DNA of 64,000 bases. Origin: Flavobacterium sp. 140616W15. GTDB lineage: Bacteria > Bacteroidota > Bacteroidia > Flavobacteriales > Flavobacteriaceae. Of the stretch, positions 42,516-51,966 are shown in pieces. The stretch's first letter is position 1; every line of letters starts with the position of its first letter. The position numbers were made by a program, and so were the translations under genes. Location of the stretch: NCBI RefSeq assembly GCF_003668995.1, contig NZ_CP033068.1, positions 4,278,001-4,342,000 on the forward strand. The letters run 5' to 3'. The notes under the pieces were generated by a model. The model saw nothing but the letters and a program-made list of their open reading frames with translations. It ran no database searches and was not told the DNA's origin.

Positions 42516-44318
42516 TTATTCTTGGGTTGTGTTCTTGTAAAATGTTGTTATCTTTTTTGCTTTAGATGGGCCTACAACAGCTGATATTTCTTTTTCTGAA
42601 ACCAATTTTAATCGTTTTACACTTTTAAAATGTTGTATTAAGGTCAGCATGGTTTTTTCGCCAATTCCAGGAATACTTTCGATAGATGAATTTAATGCTG
42701 CTTTGCTACGTTTGTCACGGTGAAATGTAATTCCGAATCGGTGCGCTTCGTTTCGTAATTGTTGAATTATCTTTAATGTCTCAGATCTTTTATCTAGATA
42801 TAATGGTACAGAATCTCCAGGGTAAAAAAGCTCCTCAAGACGTTTAGCAATACCTATTATTGTAATTTTACCTCGTAAACCAAGCTCGTCGATACTTTTT
42901 AAAGCAGCTGATAATTGCCCTTTTCCTCCATCAATAATTATTAATTGCGGTAGTGGCTCGTTCTCTTCCAATAGTCTTTTATAGCGACGATAGACAATCT
43001 CTGTCATAGATGCAAAGTCATCTGGACCTTCAACAGTTTTTACATTAAAGTGGCGGTAATCTTTTTTGCTTGGTTTTCCATCTTTAAAAACCACACAGGC
43101 AGCAACAGGGTTTGTTCCTTGTATGTTGGAGTTGTCAAAACATTCTATATGACGTGGCTCAACAGGTAGGCGTAAATCTTTTTGCATTTGTGCCATAATA
43201 CGTTTGGTATGACGGTCTGGATCTACAATTTGTAATTGCTTTAGTTGTTCTATGCGGTAAAATTTGGCATTCCTAATTGATAAATCGAGAATTTGTTTTT
43301 TATCACCCAATTGTGGAACTGTAACTTTAATATTTTCTCCTAAATCGACTTCAAAAGGTACAATTATCTCTTTTGAAAGTAATTGAAATCGTTCACGAAG
43401 TTCGATTATTGCCAGTTCAAGTAATTCAGCATCAGTTTCGTCTAGTTTCTTTTTGATTTCTAAAGTATGGGAACGAATAATTGAACCATGCGAAATTTGA
43501 AGAAAATTGACGTATGCAGCACTTTCATCCGAAATTATCGAAAATACATCAATGTTGGTGATTTTCGGATTTATAATAGTTGATCGTGATTGATAATTTT
43601 CGAGAACTTCTATTTTCTCTTTTATTTTTTGCGCTTCTTCAAAACGTAAATCTTGTGCCAATTGGGTCATAAGACGTTTAAAATCTTTCATGCTTTCTTT
43701 GAAGTTTCCTTTTAGGATTTCACGAATTGCATCAACTTGTTTTTGGTAATCTTCTAGTGTTTCTAATCCTTCACAGGGACCTTTGCAATTTCCAATATGA
43801 AACTCTAAACAGACTTTGAATTTTCCGCTATTGATATTAGACTGACTCAAATCGTAATTGCAGGTTCTAAGAGGATATAGCTCTTTTATAAGGTCCAAAA
43901 TTGTATGTACAGTTTTAAAGCTGGTATAGGGGCCAAAATATTCAGAACCATCTTTGACCATTCTGCGTGTAGAAAATATTCGAGAAAAAGGTTCTTTTTT
44001 TATACAAATCCAAGGGTAGCTTTTGTCATCACGCAATAAAACATTGTAACGTGGCTGTAAGGTTTTTATAAGATTGTTTTCTAATAAAAGTGCATCTGTT
44101 TCTGTAGGTACTACAATGTGTTTTATAGTGGCAATTTTCTTCACCAAAACATTGGTCTTGGCAGTATCATGAATTTTATTAAAATAGGAAGAAACTCTTT
44201 TCTTTAAATTTTTAGCTTTACCTACATATAATATTTTTCCATCTTTATCATAATATTGATACACGCCAGGATTGTCTGGTAAAGTTTGAATTTGGAGTTC
44301 GAGAGGTGTTTTTTGCAT
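42516..44318 (-). CDS. uvrC: Excinuclease ABC subunit C
   Basis: Makes the two incisions around DNA lesions in nucleotide excision repair. 600 residues, full length. The GIY-YIG nuclease domain is at the N-terminus (PGVYQYYDKDGKILYVGKAK), a UVR motif follows (QDLRFEEAQKIKEKIEVLEN), then the RNase H-like UvrC core (HIECFDNSNIQGTNPVAACV, then LIIIDGGKGQLSAAL), and a helix-hairpin-helix end (SIESIPGIGEKTMLTLIQHF). Confidence 0.97.
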   Translation of the reverse strand: MQKTPLELQIQTLPDNPGVYQYYDKDGKILYVGKAKNLKKRVSSYFNKIHDTAKTNVLVKKIATIKHIVVPTETDALLLENNLIKTLQPRYNVLLRDDKSYPWICIKKEPFSRIFSTRRMVKDGSEYFGPYTSFKTVHTILDLIKELYPLRTCNYDLSQSNINSGKFKVCLEFHIGNCKGPCEGLETLEDYQKQVDAIREILKGNFKESMKDFKRLMTQLAQDLRFEEAQKIKEKIEVLENYQSRSTIINPKITNIDVFSIISDESAAYVNFLQISHGSIIRSHTLEIKKKLDETDAELLELAIIELRERFQLLSKEIIVPFEVDLGENIKVTVPQLGDKKQILDLSIRNAKFYRIEQLKQLQIVDPDRHTKRIMAQMQKDLRLPVEPRHIECFDNSNIQGTNPVAACVVFKDGKPSKKDYRHFNVKTVEGPDDFASMTEIVYRRYKRLLEENEPLPQLIIIDGGKGQLSAALKSIDELGLRGKITIIGIAKRLEELFYPGDSVPLYLDKRSETLKIIQQLRNEAHRFGITFHRDKRSKAALNSSIESIPGIGEKTMLTLIQHFKSVKRLKLVSEKEISAVVGPSKAKKITTFYKNTTQE

Positions 44319-44443
44319 TCTGTTTTATTTCTAAAGCTCAAACAATGTGCCTTAGAAATAATTTTCATAGGCATGATGTTGAATTAACTTCAAATTTACG
44401 AATTCAAAATAATAATCTCTATATTTAGCTTTTATTATTGAAT

Positions 44444-45424
44444 ATGAGAAATAGTAAACCATTGGTGATTTTTGGAGAATCGATTTTGCCAGGTGAGAGT
44501 AAAACCATCAATGTTGAAATTGCCAGATTGCACACTACTACTAAACTTAATATTCCTGTTATTGTAAGACGTTCTAAGGTTGAAGGGCCTGTGGTACTTT
44601 TTTCGGCAGGAATTCATGGTGACGAAATAAATGGTGTCGAAATTGTTCGCCAGATAATTAGCAAGAAAATAAATCGTCCTAAAAAAGGAACCATTATTTG
44701 TATTCCAGTTATAAATATGTACGGCTTTGTAAATAAGGCGCGTGAATTTCCTGATGGACGTGACTTAAACCGTGTTTTTCCTGGAAGTAAAAAAGGATCT
44801 TTGGCAAGCCGATTTGCATTCCATATTGTTAATGATGTTTTGCCAATTGTTGATTATGCTGTCGATTTTCATGCTGGAGGTGCAAGTCGTTTTAATGCAC
44901 CTCAGATTAGGCTTTCTGAAAATAATGCTGATTTGAAAATTTTAGCGGATGTGTTTAGCGCCCCTTTTACTTTATATTCTAAAAATATTTCGGGTTCTTT
45001 TAGAAGTATAAGCGAAAAATTAAAAGTAAAAATGCTACTTTTTGAAGGAGGAAAATCATTGGATATCAATCATGATATTGCCAATATAGGAATTGATGGA
45101 GTTAAGCGCTTACTGACTCATTTAGGAATGTTAGATGTAGGACATGTTGTTGATCCTCCGGAAAAACCTTCTATTTATATTGAAAAATCAGTATGGTTGC
45201 GAGCTAAATGTTCTGGATTACTGCATGACTACGATACAATTGGCAAGTTTGTTAAAAAAGGGACTATTTTAGCAATTATTACCGATCCATTTGGTAAGTT
45301 TGAACGAAAGGTAAAAGCACCTCATGATGGTTATATTATTAATGCAAACCATTCGCCAATTGTGTACGAAGGTGATGCTATTTATCATATGTCCAAAACA
45401 AACCTCGATGATGATGATGACTAA
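44444..45424 (+). CDS. Succinylglutamate desuccinylase/aspartoacylase family protein
   Basis: Zinc carboxypeptidase-like deacylase (M14 clan), cytoplasmic. About 326 residues. Zinc motif H..E in SAGIHGDEINGVEIVRQ; RDLNRVFPGS; the third ligand in AVDFHAGGASRFN; catalytic-type Glu in MLLFEGGKSLD. A C-terminal biotinyl-like domain (SGLLHDYDTIGKFVKKGTIL) follows. Start ATG 44444 rather than the TTG six bases before. The C-terminus is a run of five Asp encoded by GAT repeats that also contain the start codons of the next gene. Substrate not known; similar genes often pair with RimK-like ligases, not seen here. Confidence 0.87.
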   Translation: MRNSKPLVIFGESILPGESKTINVEIARLHTTTKLNIPVIVRRSKVEGPVVLFSAGIHGDEINGVEIVRQIISKKINRPKKGTIICIPVINMYGFVNKAREFPDGRDLNRVFPGSKKGSLASRFAFHIVNDVLPIVDYAVDFHAGGASRFNAPQIRLSENNADLKILADVFSAPFTLYSKNISGSFRSISEKLKVKMLLFEGGKSLDINHDIANIGIDGVKRLLTHLGMLDVGHVVDPPEKPSIYIEKSVWLRAKCSGLLHDYDTIGKFVKKGTILAIITDPFGKFERKVKAPHDGYIINANHSPIVYEGDAIYHMSKTNLDDDDD

Positions 45425-45980
45425 AAAAGAATTGCGCTTACAGAAAAAAGATTTGAGAAAACAGCTCTCTGAAACTGATATTGATGAATTGAGCTTGGTG
45501 ATTGCTAATAGTATTCTTTCGTTACCAATCTGGGAGAAAACCTATTTTCATGTTTTTTTGCCAATAGTTGAACATAATGAAGTAAATACTGAGTTTATCT
45601 TGCACTTGCTTGCAGGGAAAGACAAAGAAGTTGTAATTTCTAAAAGTGACTTTGAAACTAGAAAGATGACTCATTTTTTGCTTACTGATAATACTAAAAT
45701 AAAAAAGAACGAGTATAATATCCCTGAACCTGTAGATGGTTTAGAAGTCCCATCAAGTAAAATTGATGTTGTCTTTGTTCCTCTCTTAGCATTTGATGTT
45801 TTTGGAAATAGAGTAGGATATGGAAAAGGATTTTATGATAAATTTCTATCTGAATGTAAGCCAGAAACTATAAAGATAGGATTGTCTTTCTTTGAAGCTG
45901 AAACTGAAATTATAGATGTTTTTGAAGGGGATGTAAAATTGGATTATTGTATCACGCCTAAGAAAATTTATAAGTTCTAG
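45417..45980 (+). CDS. fau: 5-Formyltetrahydrofolate cyclo-ligase
   Basis: Converts 5-formyl-THF to methenyl-THF with ATP. About 187 residues. MTKKELRLQKKDLRKQLSET is the family N-terminus; the ATP/substrate motif is DVFGNRVGYGKGFYDKFLS near residue 130. Four tandem in-frame ATGs lie at 45408-45419 inside the end of the preceding gene, so translation is coupled and the exact start is open; 45417 is chosen as the last. The preceding frame adds no folate-related sequence. Confidence 0.9.
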   Translation: MTKKELRLQKKDLRKQLSETDIDELSLVIANSILSLPIWEKTYFHVFLPIVEHNEVNTEFILHLLAGKDKEVVISKSDFETRKMTHFLLTDNTKIKKNEYNIPEPVDGLEVPSSKIDVVFVPLLAFDVFGNRVGYGKGFYDKFLSECKPETIKIGLSFFEAETEIIDVFEGDVKLDYCITPKKIYKF

Positions 45981-45984
45981 GTTT

Positions 45985-46329
45985 CTTTATTGAAAAGTTT
46001 TTCAGTTTGGGACTTTTACCGCCAAGATCCGCCAAGAAATAGGATTTGGTTTGTACTGAATTAAGATTCGCAAAGATTCTTGGTTTGGGTTTTTTACCGC
46101 AAAGATCCGCAAAGAAATTTAGATTTTGTTTGTGTTGAATTAAGGTTCGCAAAGTTTTCTTGGTTTGGGTTTCTACCGCAAAGCTTTAAAATTCTCTGTT
46201 TGATATCATTTGAGTTTCTTTACATCAAAAAAAGGCAGGATTGTGTCTGGTTAAATAAAAAAATAAGACTCCTGAAGAGTCTTATTTTTGAAAGCCTTAT
46301 ATTTTTTATTTAACTAATAGGTTAAAAAA
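45985..46329. repeat. Tandem repeat of about 79 bp rich in CGCAAAG
   Basis: A spacer of about 350 bases with no gene. One copy at about 46002-46079 and a second at 46080-46159 share, in order, TTTGGG, TACCGC(C)AAGATCCGC, AAGAAAT, TTTGT, GAATTAAG, TTCGCAAAG. A third, partial copy runs to about 46187. Short open frames here read the repeat and are not genes. A terminator follows. Confidence 0.75.
46256..46290. terminator. Bidirectional terminator between fau and batE
   Basis: Stem AAATAAGACTC (46261-46271) with GAGTCTTATTT (46277-46287), A/T-flanked, between convergent genes. Confidence 0.88.
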
Positions 46330-47079
46330 CTATTTTACTTCTTTAACAGCTGAGGATTCTATCCAGCCTTCGGTTCCATCAGTTAATTCTATTTTTTTCC
46401 AGTTTTGTAATGACTGTTTCACGTAGACTTTTGCTCCTTCATGAAGTGTGATAATAGGGGAGCCTGCTTTTTGAGGCTCACTACGTACTTCGGCAATTTC
46501 TGCAAATACGATAGCAGGTCTTTCATTATCAAAATGACTTTTTTCCAGAAATCCTGCTGTTAAGGTTACAAGTAAAGCTAGTAATATTAAAAACATACCA
46601 ATAAAATACACTCTTTTAGCAAGAGTACGTTGGGAGAAATAATATCCAATAAAGCAAAGCAAAAATGCTGAAGCCATCGCTACAGAGATCCATGCCCAGG
46701 TATTGTAATGATATATTCCTGTAAAGTTTCGAATGAGTTTTGCAAAACCAACTTTAGGAACTTCTTTTATTTCGTCGATAGTTAGTTTCTTGGCAAATTT
46801 TAAATTGTTTAAAGCCTCTGGATGATTAGGATTTAGAGCCAGAGCTTTTTCATAATTGTATATTGCAGGGGCTACTTTATTAAGTTTGTAATAGCAATTA
46901 CCTAAATTATAATATAATTCAGCCGATTGTTGTTTTTCTGTTTTTATGATATTTTCATATTCTTGAACTGCTTGTTCGTATTGCCCTTTTTGGTACAAAG
47001 CATTTCCTTTTTCAAAGCTATTTTGAGCAAAGAAAAGCTGAGACAATAATAAGAATAGATATAAAAGAATATTTTTCAT
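46330..47079 (-). CDS. batE: BatE-like TPR/SH3 membrane protein
   Basis: About 249 residues. Start ATG 47079 gives signal peptide MKNILLYLFLLLSQLFFAQ. TPR repeats span about 20-95 (GNALYQKGQYEQAVQEYENI; YYNLGNCYYKLNKVAPAIYN). Two membrane helices lie at about 130-185, and a bacterial SH3-like domain ends the protein (VRSEPQKAGSPIITLHEGAK, then EGWIESSAVKEV). Last gene of the Bat operon, whose products form a membrane complex with an unclear, stress-linked role in other bacteria. Confidence 0.88.
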   Translation of the reverse strand: MKNILLYLFLLLSQLFFAQNSFEKGNALYQKGQYEQAVQEYENIIKTEKQQSAELYYNLGNCYYKLNKVAPAIYNYEKALALNPNHPEALNNLKFAKKLTIDEIKEVPKVGFAKLIRNFTGIYHYNTWAWISVAMASAFLLCFIGYYFSQRTLAKRVYFIGMFLILLALLVTLTAGFLEKSHFDNERPAIVFAEIAEVRSEPQKAGSPIITLHEGAKVYVKQSLQNWKKIELTDGTEGWIESSAVKEVK

Positions 47080-47170
47080 TTTAGTGATATGTAATAAGAA
47101 TTTTAACTCAGTGAACATTGATTCAGCGTAAGCTAAAGTAATTTTTAGCGTACTTGTAGGTTAAAAATCA

Positions 47171-48925
47171 TTAAACAATTTGTTTTTCTAATTCTGAAAT
47201 TATCAATACTGCTTTATCAAAATCTTGCTGAATAGAAGCGCTAGATGCAGGTGCATATCGTGCAAATTCGCAGTTTTCTGTTAGGTCAATAAAATTTTGA
47301 ACTGATGCTGGATTTGCATTTCTAGATAATAAAAGCTCTTTGATATTATCTTTGCTCATTTCTGAAGTTTCAATATGTAATTTAGCTTTCAAGAAATTGT
47401 GCATTGCTTTTTCAAGTGCAATATAAAATGCTTCTTTATTATTGATTTGTTTTTTAGCTTGTGATAAATATTTCTTGGCTAATTTATTATTCATTTTAAT
47501 TCTGTTTCCAGTGATATCGCTATCTAGTGCTTCTTTTTTCTTTTTAGCCAAAATAATAATTGGTAAAATCAAGAATGGTAAAAACAATAATGTATAATAT
47601 AACTTAGAGCCGTAGAAATCATCTTTTACCACTGAGGTGAAATTGCTTTTTAGTTTGATATATTTGAATTGATCGTGGCCAGGAGCTTTGTTTATTGCGG
47701 TTGGGCCAGATGCTACATTTGCGTCAGCAGGAGTTGGACCATCGAGAACATTTACCATTATTTCTGGAGAAGTAATCGTTTTATAGCTTCCAGTATTTAA
47801 ATCAAAATAAGAGAATTGCATTGGTTTTATTGCATAATCTCCCTTGTATTGTGGAACAATGGTGTAAGTGTCAGAAATTTTTCCTGTCATACCGCTAAGA
47901 CTTGTATTTACTTTTTCATCATGTACAGGATCGTATATTTCCAAAGCATTTGGTACCACAGGTTTTGGTAAAGAAAATAATTTCATGTTTCCACTACCAG
48001 TAGCACTAACTACTAACTCTAAGCTTTCTCCGTTTTTTAATATTGTTTTAGATGGAGTTACTTTAAAATCAAAACGACCAACGGCCCCTGAAAAGCCCTC
48101 TGGTTTATTAGTCTCAGGAAGTGCTTTTGCATAAATTGTTTTAGTTCCTGCAGATACACGTTTGTTTCCTTCAGTAATAATAACCTGACCAAACATGTTT
48201 CTTCGGTTGGTAGGCAATTGTACATCAATGTCTAATGATAAAGGTTCGATAGATAATTTCCCTGATTTTTGAGGATATAATACTGCCTTTTTAAGTACAA
48301 CATAACGATATCTTTCGCCTTTAAACATACCTTCTTCAGCAACAAGTTGTTTTATATCGATGTTCTGACTCCAGAAATCATTGTATTTTGGTTTGTTTAC
48401 TTCTTTGAAACCAGAAATACCAATATTGTTACTGAAATATAATTTATAAACGACAGTAATTGGTTCGTTTACATATGGAGTCGTTTTAGAGATGTCTGCG
48501 ACTAGGTATAAATTATCATCTGCTGATATTTGTTGTGGGTCATTAGGATCTCTCTCTTGTGCTACGGCTGCAGTAACATTTATTTTTATTGGTGAAGTTT
48601 TGTATATCTGACCGTTATATTCTATTGCAGCTTGTCTTATAACAAGGCTTCCTTTTTGGTTTGGTAATAAAAAATAAGAATAAACTTTTTCGAATGAACT
48701 TTTTCCGTTTACCCATGATTGACTAATTTGTTGGCTTGGACCTGCAACAATTCGAAAACCATCAAATGAAGGCTGAACAAAGTTATCTCCATCAACGTTC
48801 ATAATGAAGTCAATTCGAAGTCTTTCGTTTAAACCAAGCGTAGTTTTGCTTACTCTGGCTTCAAATTGTACTTGAGCCATAAGCCCTTGGAAACTTAATA
48901 GTAATAGAATTAAATATCTTTTCAT
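47171..48925 (-). CDS. batD: BatD family protein
   Basis: 584 residues. Signal peptide MKRYLILLLLSFQGLMAQ. The large periplasmic part is built of beta domains as in BatD (FEARVSKTTLGLNERLRIDF, NVDGDNFVQPSFDGFRIVAG). A membrane helix follows near 430 (LLFLPFLILPIIILAKKKKE), then a cytoplasmic helical tail. Periplasmic partner of the von Willebrand proteins BatA and BatB encoded upstream. Confidence 0.92.
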   Translation of the reverse strand: MKRYLILLLLSFQGLMAQVQFEARVSKTTLGLNERLRIDFIMNVDGDNFVQPSFDGFRIVAGPSQQISQSWVNGKSSFEKVYSYFLLPNQKGSLVIRQAAIEYNGQIYKTSPIKINVTAAVAQERDPNDPQQISADDNLYLVADISKTTPYVNEPITVVYKLYFSNNIGISGFKEVNKPKYNDFWSQNIDIKQLVAEEGMFKGERYRYVVLKKAVLYPQKSGKLSIEPLSLDIDVQLPTNRRNMFGQVIITEGNKRVSAGTKTIYAKALPETNKPEGFSGAVGRFDFKVTPSKTILKNGESLELVVSATGSGNMKLFSLPKPVVPNALEIYDPVHDEKVNTSLSGMTGKISDTYTIVPQYKGDYAIKPMQFSYFDLNTGSYKTITSPEIMVNVLDGPTPADANVASGPTAINKAPGHDQFKYIKLKSNFTSVVKDDFYGSKLYYTLLFLPFLILPIIILAKKKKEALDSDITGNRIKMNNKLAKKYLSQAKKQINNKEAFYIALEKAMHNFLKAKLHIETSEMSKDNIKELLLSRNANPASVQNFIDLTENCEFARYAPASSASIQQDFDKAVLIISELEKQIV

Positions 48926-49024
48926 TACCTGTTTAATCGTTTTTTTTAAATCGTTTAACTGCTTAATCGTCTAACTGTTTGTTGCCTATCAAATAAACAA
49001 ATTAACAGTTAAACGATTCAACTT
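48926..49024. repeat. Word repeat between batD and batC
   Basis: TTTAATCG, AAATCGTTTAACTG, CTTAATCGTCTAACTG on one side and the inverse TTAACAGTTAAACGATT on the other. No T-run terminator, so the operon can be read through. Confidence 0.6.
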
Positions 49025-49028
49025 TATT

Positions 49029-49804
49029 TTACCAGTCTTTTTCAGTTTTTTTAGGAGCTCCTTTTACTTTTTGAGCATTTACTTTATCTTGAATTTTCTT
49101 TTCTTCGTTATTTACAGCATTTAAAAGATTTTGTAAACGTTCTTTTGATATGTCTCCAGGTGCTGGTTTTGGTTCTCCTTTATTGTCTTCTTTTTTTGGA
49201 TCACCTTTGTCATCTTTTCCATCCTTTTTATCTTTATTAGGATCGCCCTTGTCATCTTTTTATCTTTGTCCTTGTCTCCTTTGTCGTCCTTTTTATCTTT
49301 ATCGCCGTCTTTTTTGTCGTCTTTTTTATCCTTGTCCTTATCTTTATTTTTGTCCTTGTTTTTATCTTCTTTAGGAGGGTTTTCTTTTAACATTTTTTTT
49401 GCCAATGCATAGTTGTAGCGTGTTTCATCGTCTGAAGGATTGTTACGTAGCGCATTTTTATAGGCTTCAACTGCTTGACTATAGTCTTTCTCTTTCATGA
49501 ATACATTACCAAGGTTATGATAAGCTTTGTGTTTCTGAGAGGGGGTTTTGGCATTTTTTATGGCTTTTGCGTAAGCAAATTTAGCTTCGCTTGCTTGATT
49601 TTGCTTATAAATAGCATTTCCTAGGTTGTAAGGAGCAACGGTACGATTTGGAAATTTAGATTGCGAAATTCTATAATTAGCTTCAGCATCTACAAATTTA
49701 TTCTGTTTATATTCTTCATTAGCTTTTGGCAACGCTTTATCCTTTTCTTGAGCCGAAATGGTCAAAGAAAGCGTTAATAAAATATATAGAAGTAAATTTT
49801 TCAT
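49029..49804 (-). CDS. batC: BatC TPR protein, one-base frameshift in its Lys/Asp-rich tail
   Basis: Start ATG 49804 gives signal peptide MKNLLLYILLTLSLTISAQ. Three TPR-like repeats follow (about 25-130: NLGNAIYKQNQASEAKFAYA; NLGNVFMKEKDYSQAVEAYK). A highly charged region rich in KDKDKKDD comes next. The frame is lost at a run of five T on the plus strand (49257-49261): adding one base joins it to KDDKGDPNKDKKDGKDDKGD and on to GDISKERLQNLLNAVNNEEK, ending KKTEKDW, the usual BatC end, for about 258 residues. Without the correction the tail reads nonsense. Same lesion type as pheS, yqhD and rlpA. Confidence 0.87.
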
Positions 49805-49855
49805 TCTAATTTTTTTGTTTTTTTGTTTCAAAAGATATTAACTGTCTTGAAACAA

Positions 49856-50890
49856 TTATTTTTTTTCGTTAAATAAGTTCAACTCTTTTATCCAATTTGT
49901 TTTTCTTTCTAATAAGAATAGATCAATGAACAATAAAACAAAAGCTATACCAATAAACCACTGGAATTGAGATTGGAAATCGGCCATTTGTGTAGCTTCA
50001 AATTCTGTTTTTTGGATATTGTCTAAAGCATTTTTTACATAATCTAAGACTTCTTTGGTGCTACCACCGTAAACATAACCGCCTTTGGTTGCTTTTGCAA
50101 TAGCTTTTAAACCTTCTTGATTTAATTTTGTAATAACTATTTCGTTATTATTATCTCTTTGGTAACTTTCAACAACACCATTCTTTTTCAATGGGATTGT
50201 AGCTCCTTTCTCAGTTCCGATACCAATAGTAATGATTTTCATTCCTAACTTATTGGCTTCTTCAGCTGCCACTTCGGCTCCTTCAGAATGATCTTCGCCA
50301 TCAGAAATCAAAATTAGCAGCTTACTCGTCTTGCTTTTTTCATCAAAATAAGTCGCTGATAGTTTTATAGCTTCGTCAAGAGATGTTCCTTGTGATGATA
50401 CCATATCTGGGCTCATGCTTTGCAAGAACATTTTGGCAACACTATAATCAGTTGTAATTGGTAAAACAGGGAAAGCGCTTCCAGCATAGGCAACAATTCC
50501 TATTCGGTCATTTCCTAATTGGTTAACAATTTGAGAAACCAGTTGTTTACTTTTTTCTAAACGACTTGGAGCAACATCCTCTGCAAGCATACTCTTAGAG
50601 ACGTCTACTGCAAATACAATATCGATTCCTTCTCGTTTTACAGTTTCCATTTTTGTCCCAATTTTAGGATTAACCAATCCTAAAATCAATGTTGCTAAAG
50701 CTAAAAGGATAACTCCTAACTTTAAAAATGGTTTAAAAACAGAATGCTCCGGGGTTAGTTTTTTTACTAATTCCAAATCTCCAAATTCTCGTTGTTTTTT
50801 TCTTTTCCAATACATATTGAAAAAGAAAATGCAAGCCAAAATGGGAAGCAGTATAAGAAGGTATAAATATTTTTTTTCGTCTAATTCCAT
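49856..50890 (-). CDS. batB: BatB von Willebrand factor A domain protein
   Basis: 344 residues. Membrane helices near both ends (LLILLPILACIFFFNMYW; WFIGIAFVLLFIDLFLL). The VWA domain has the metal site DVSKSM in VFAVDVSKSMLAED, ITTDYSVAK, and ILISDGEDHSEGAE. Paralogue of BatA next door; the two probably form a hetero-complex in the inner membrane. Confidence 0.92.
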   Translation of the reverse strand: MELDEKKYLYLLILLPILACIFFFNMYWKRKKQREFGDLELVKKLTPEHSVFKPFLKLGVILLALATLILGLVNPKIGTKMETVKREGIDIVFAVDVSKSMLAEDVAPSRLEKSKQLVSQIVNQLGNDRIGIVAYAGSAFPVLPITTDYSVAKMFLQSMSPDMVSSQGTSLDEAIKLSATYFDEKSKTSKLLILISDGEDHSEGAEVAAEEANKLGMKIITIGIGTEKGATIPLKKNGVVESYQRDNNNEIVITKLNQEGLKAIAKATKGGYVYGGSTKEVLDYVKNALDNIQKTEFEATQMADFQSQFQWFIGIAFVLLFIDLFLLERKTNWIKELNLFNEKK

Positions 50891-50964
50891 TTTCTAATTC
50901 TAGTTTTCAGTTTCTAGTTTCAGCTTCCAGTTATTTACTGTGGCTGTAACTGAATACCGAAATA
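50891..50964. repeat. Word repeat between batB and batA
   Basis: TCTAGTTTTCAGTTTCTAGT, CAGCTTCCAGTTATTTACTG, and the inverse CTGTAACTGAATACCG. Vocabulary is close to the element at 11066-11168. Confidence 0.55.
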
Positions 50965-51966
50965 TTATATAAAGCTTCTGTAAACAGTATTTCGTAATCC
51001 AACTTCCAATAATAGCAATAAACCCGCTAATATTACAAAAGGGCGGAATTTTTCATCGTAATCATAAAATTTTAGTTCTTCGATTTCGGTTGTTTCCAGC
51101 TTATTAATTTCATTATAAATAGAGGCAAGTTTCTCATTACTTGTAGCTCTAAAATATTTCCCTCCTGTTTTGTTTGCAATAGTTTTCATCATTTGCTCAT
51201 CAATTTCTACTTTCATCATTCTGAATAAAAACTGACCATTTGGAGCAATTGCATATGGAAATTCGGCCATTCCGTTAGTTCCAATTCCAATTGTATATAC
51301 TTTAATCCCGTATTGTTTCGCTATATCTGCTGCAGTATCAGGTTCTATAAATCCGGCATTATTAACACCATCGGTCATTAATATAATTACCTTACTTTTG
51401 GCTTTGCTGTCTTTAAGTCTGTTTACGGCAGTTGCTAATCCCATCCCTATTCCAGTTCCGTCAACTAAAACATTATCGTATTTTATGCTTTTAATAGCTT
51501 CAAGGATAATTGCTTTATCGCTTGTTACAGGTATTTTGGTATACGCTTCAGATGCATATAAAACGATTCCAATTCTGTCGTTTGGTCTTTCGTTCACAAA
51601 TTCAGCTGCTAACTTTTTAAGGGCTTGCATACGATCTGGTTTTAAATCTCTTGCAAGCATACTTCCAGAAACGTCTATTGACATTACAATATCTATCCCT
51701 TTTGTAGTTTTCGTTTTGTTGCTTACATCTACAGTTCTTGGTCTTGCAAGTGCAATTATTAATGAGCTTAATGCCAAAATTCGAAATACACCCAAGAAAG
51801 GCTTTAGTTTCGCTAATAATGATTCTGAAGATTTAAAACCTTGTAATGAACTCATTTTTAATGTTGCTGATTGCTGATTTCTTTTCCAGAATAACCAAGC
51901 AATTGCAATGGGAATCAAAAGAAACAACCAGAAAAACTCAGGGTTTAAAAAAGTTATTTTATCCAT
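50965..51966 (-). CDS. batA: BatA von Willebrand factor A domain protein
   Basis: 333 residues. N-terminal membrane helix (FFWLFLLIPIAIAWLFW), VWA domain with MIDAS DVSGSM in VMSIDVSGSMLARDLKPDR, then ILMTDGVNNAGF and a C-terminal helix. Overlaps the stop of the DUF4381-like gene by one base (TAATG), so translation is coupled. Confidence 0.93.
   Translation of the reverse strand: MDKITFLNPEFFWLFLLIPIAIAWLFWKRNQQSATLKMSSLQGFKSSESLLAKLKPFLGVFRILALSSLIIALARPRTVDVSNKTKTTKGIDIVMSIDVSGSMLARDLKPDRMQALKKLAAEFVNERPNDRIGIVLYASEAYTKIPVTSDKAIILEAIKSIKYDNVLVDGTGIGMGLATAVNRLKDSKAKSKVIILMTDGVNNAGFIEPDTAADIAKQYGIKVYTIGIGTNGMAEFPYAIAPNGQFLFRMMKVEIDEQMMKTIANKTGGKYFRATSNEKLASIYNEINKLETTEIEELKFYDYDEKFRPFVILAGLLLLLEVGLRNTVYRSFI

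Noticed and set aside
46080..46313. Open frames on both strands in the fau-batE spacer
   Set aside because: They translate the 79-bp tandem repeat and have no start context or family likeness.
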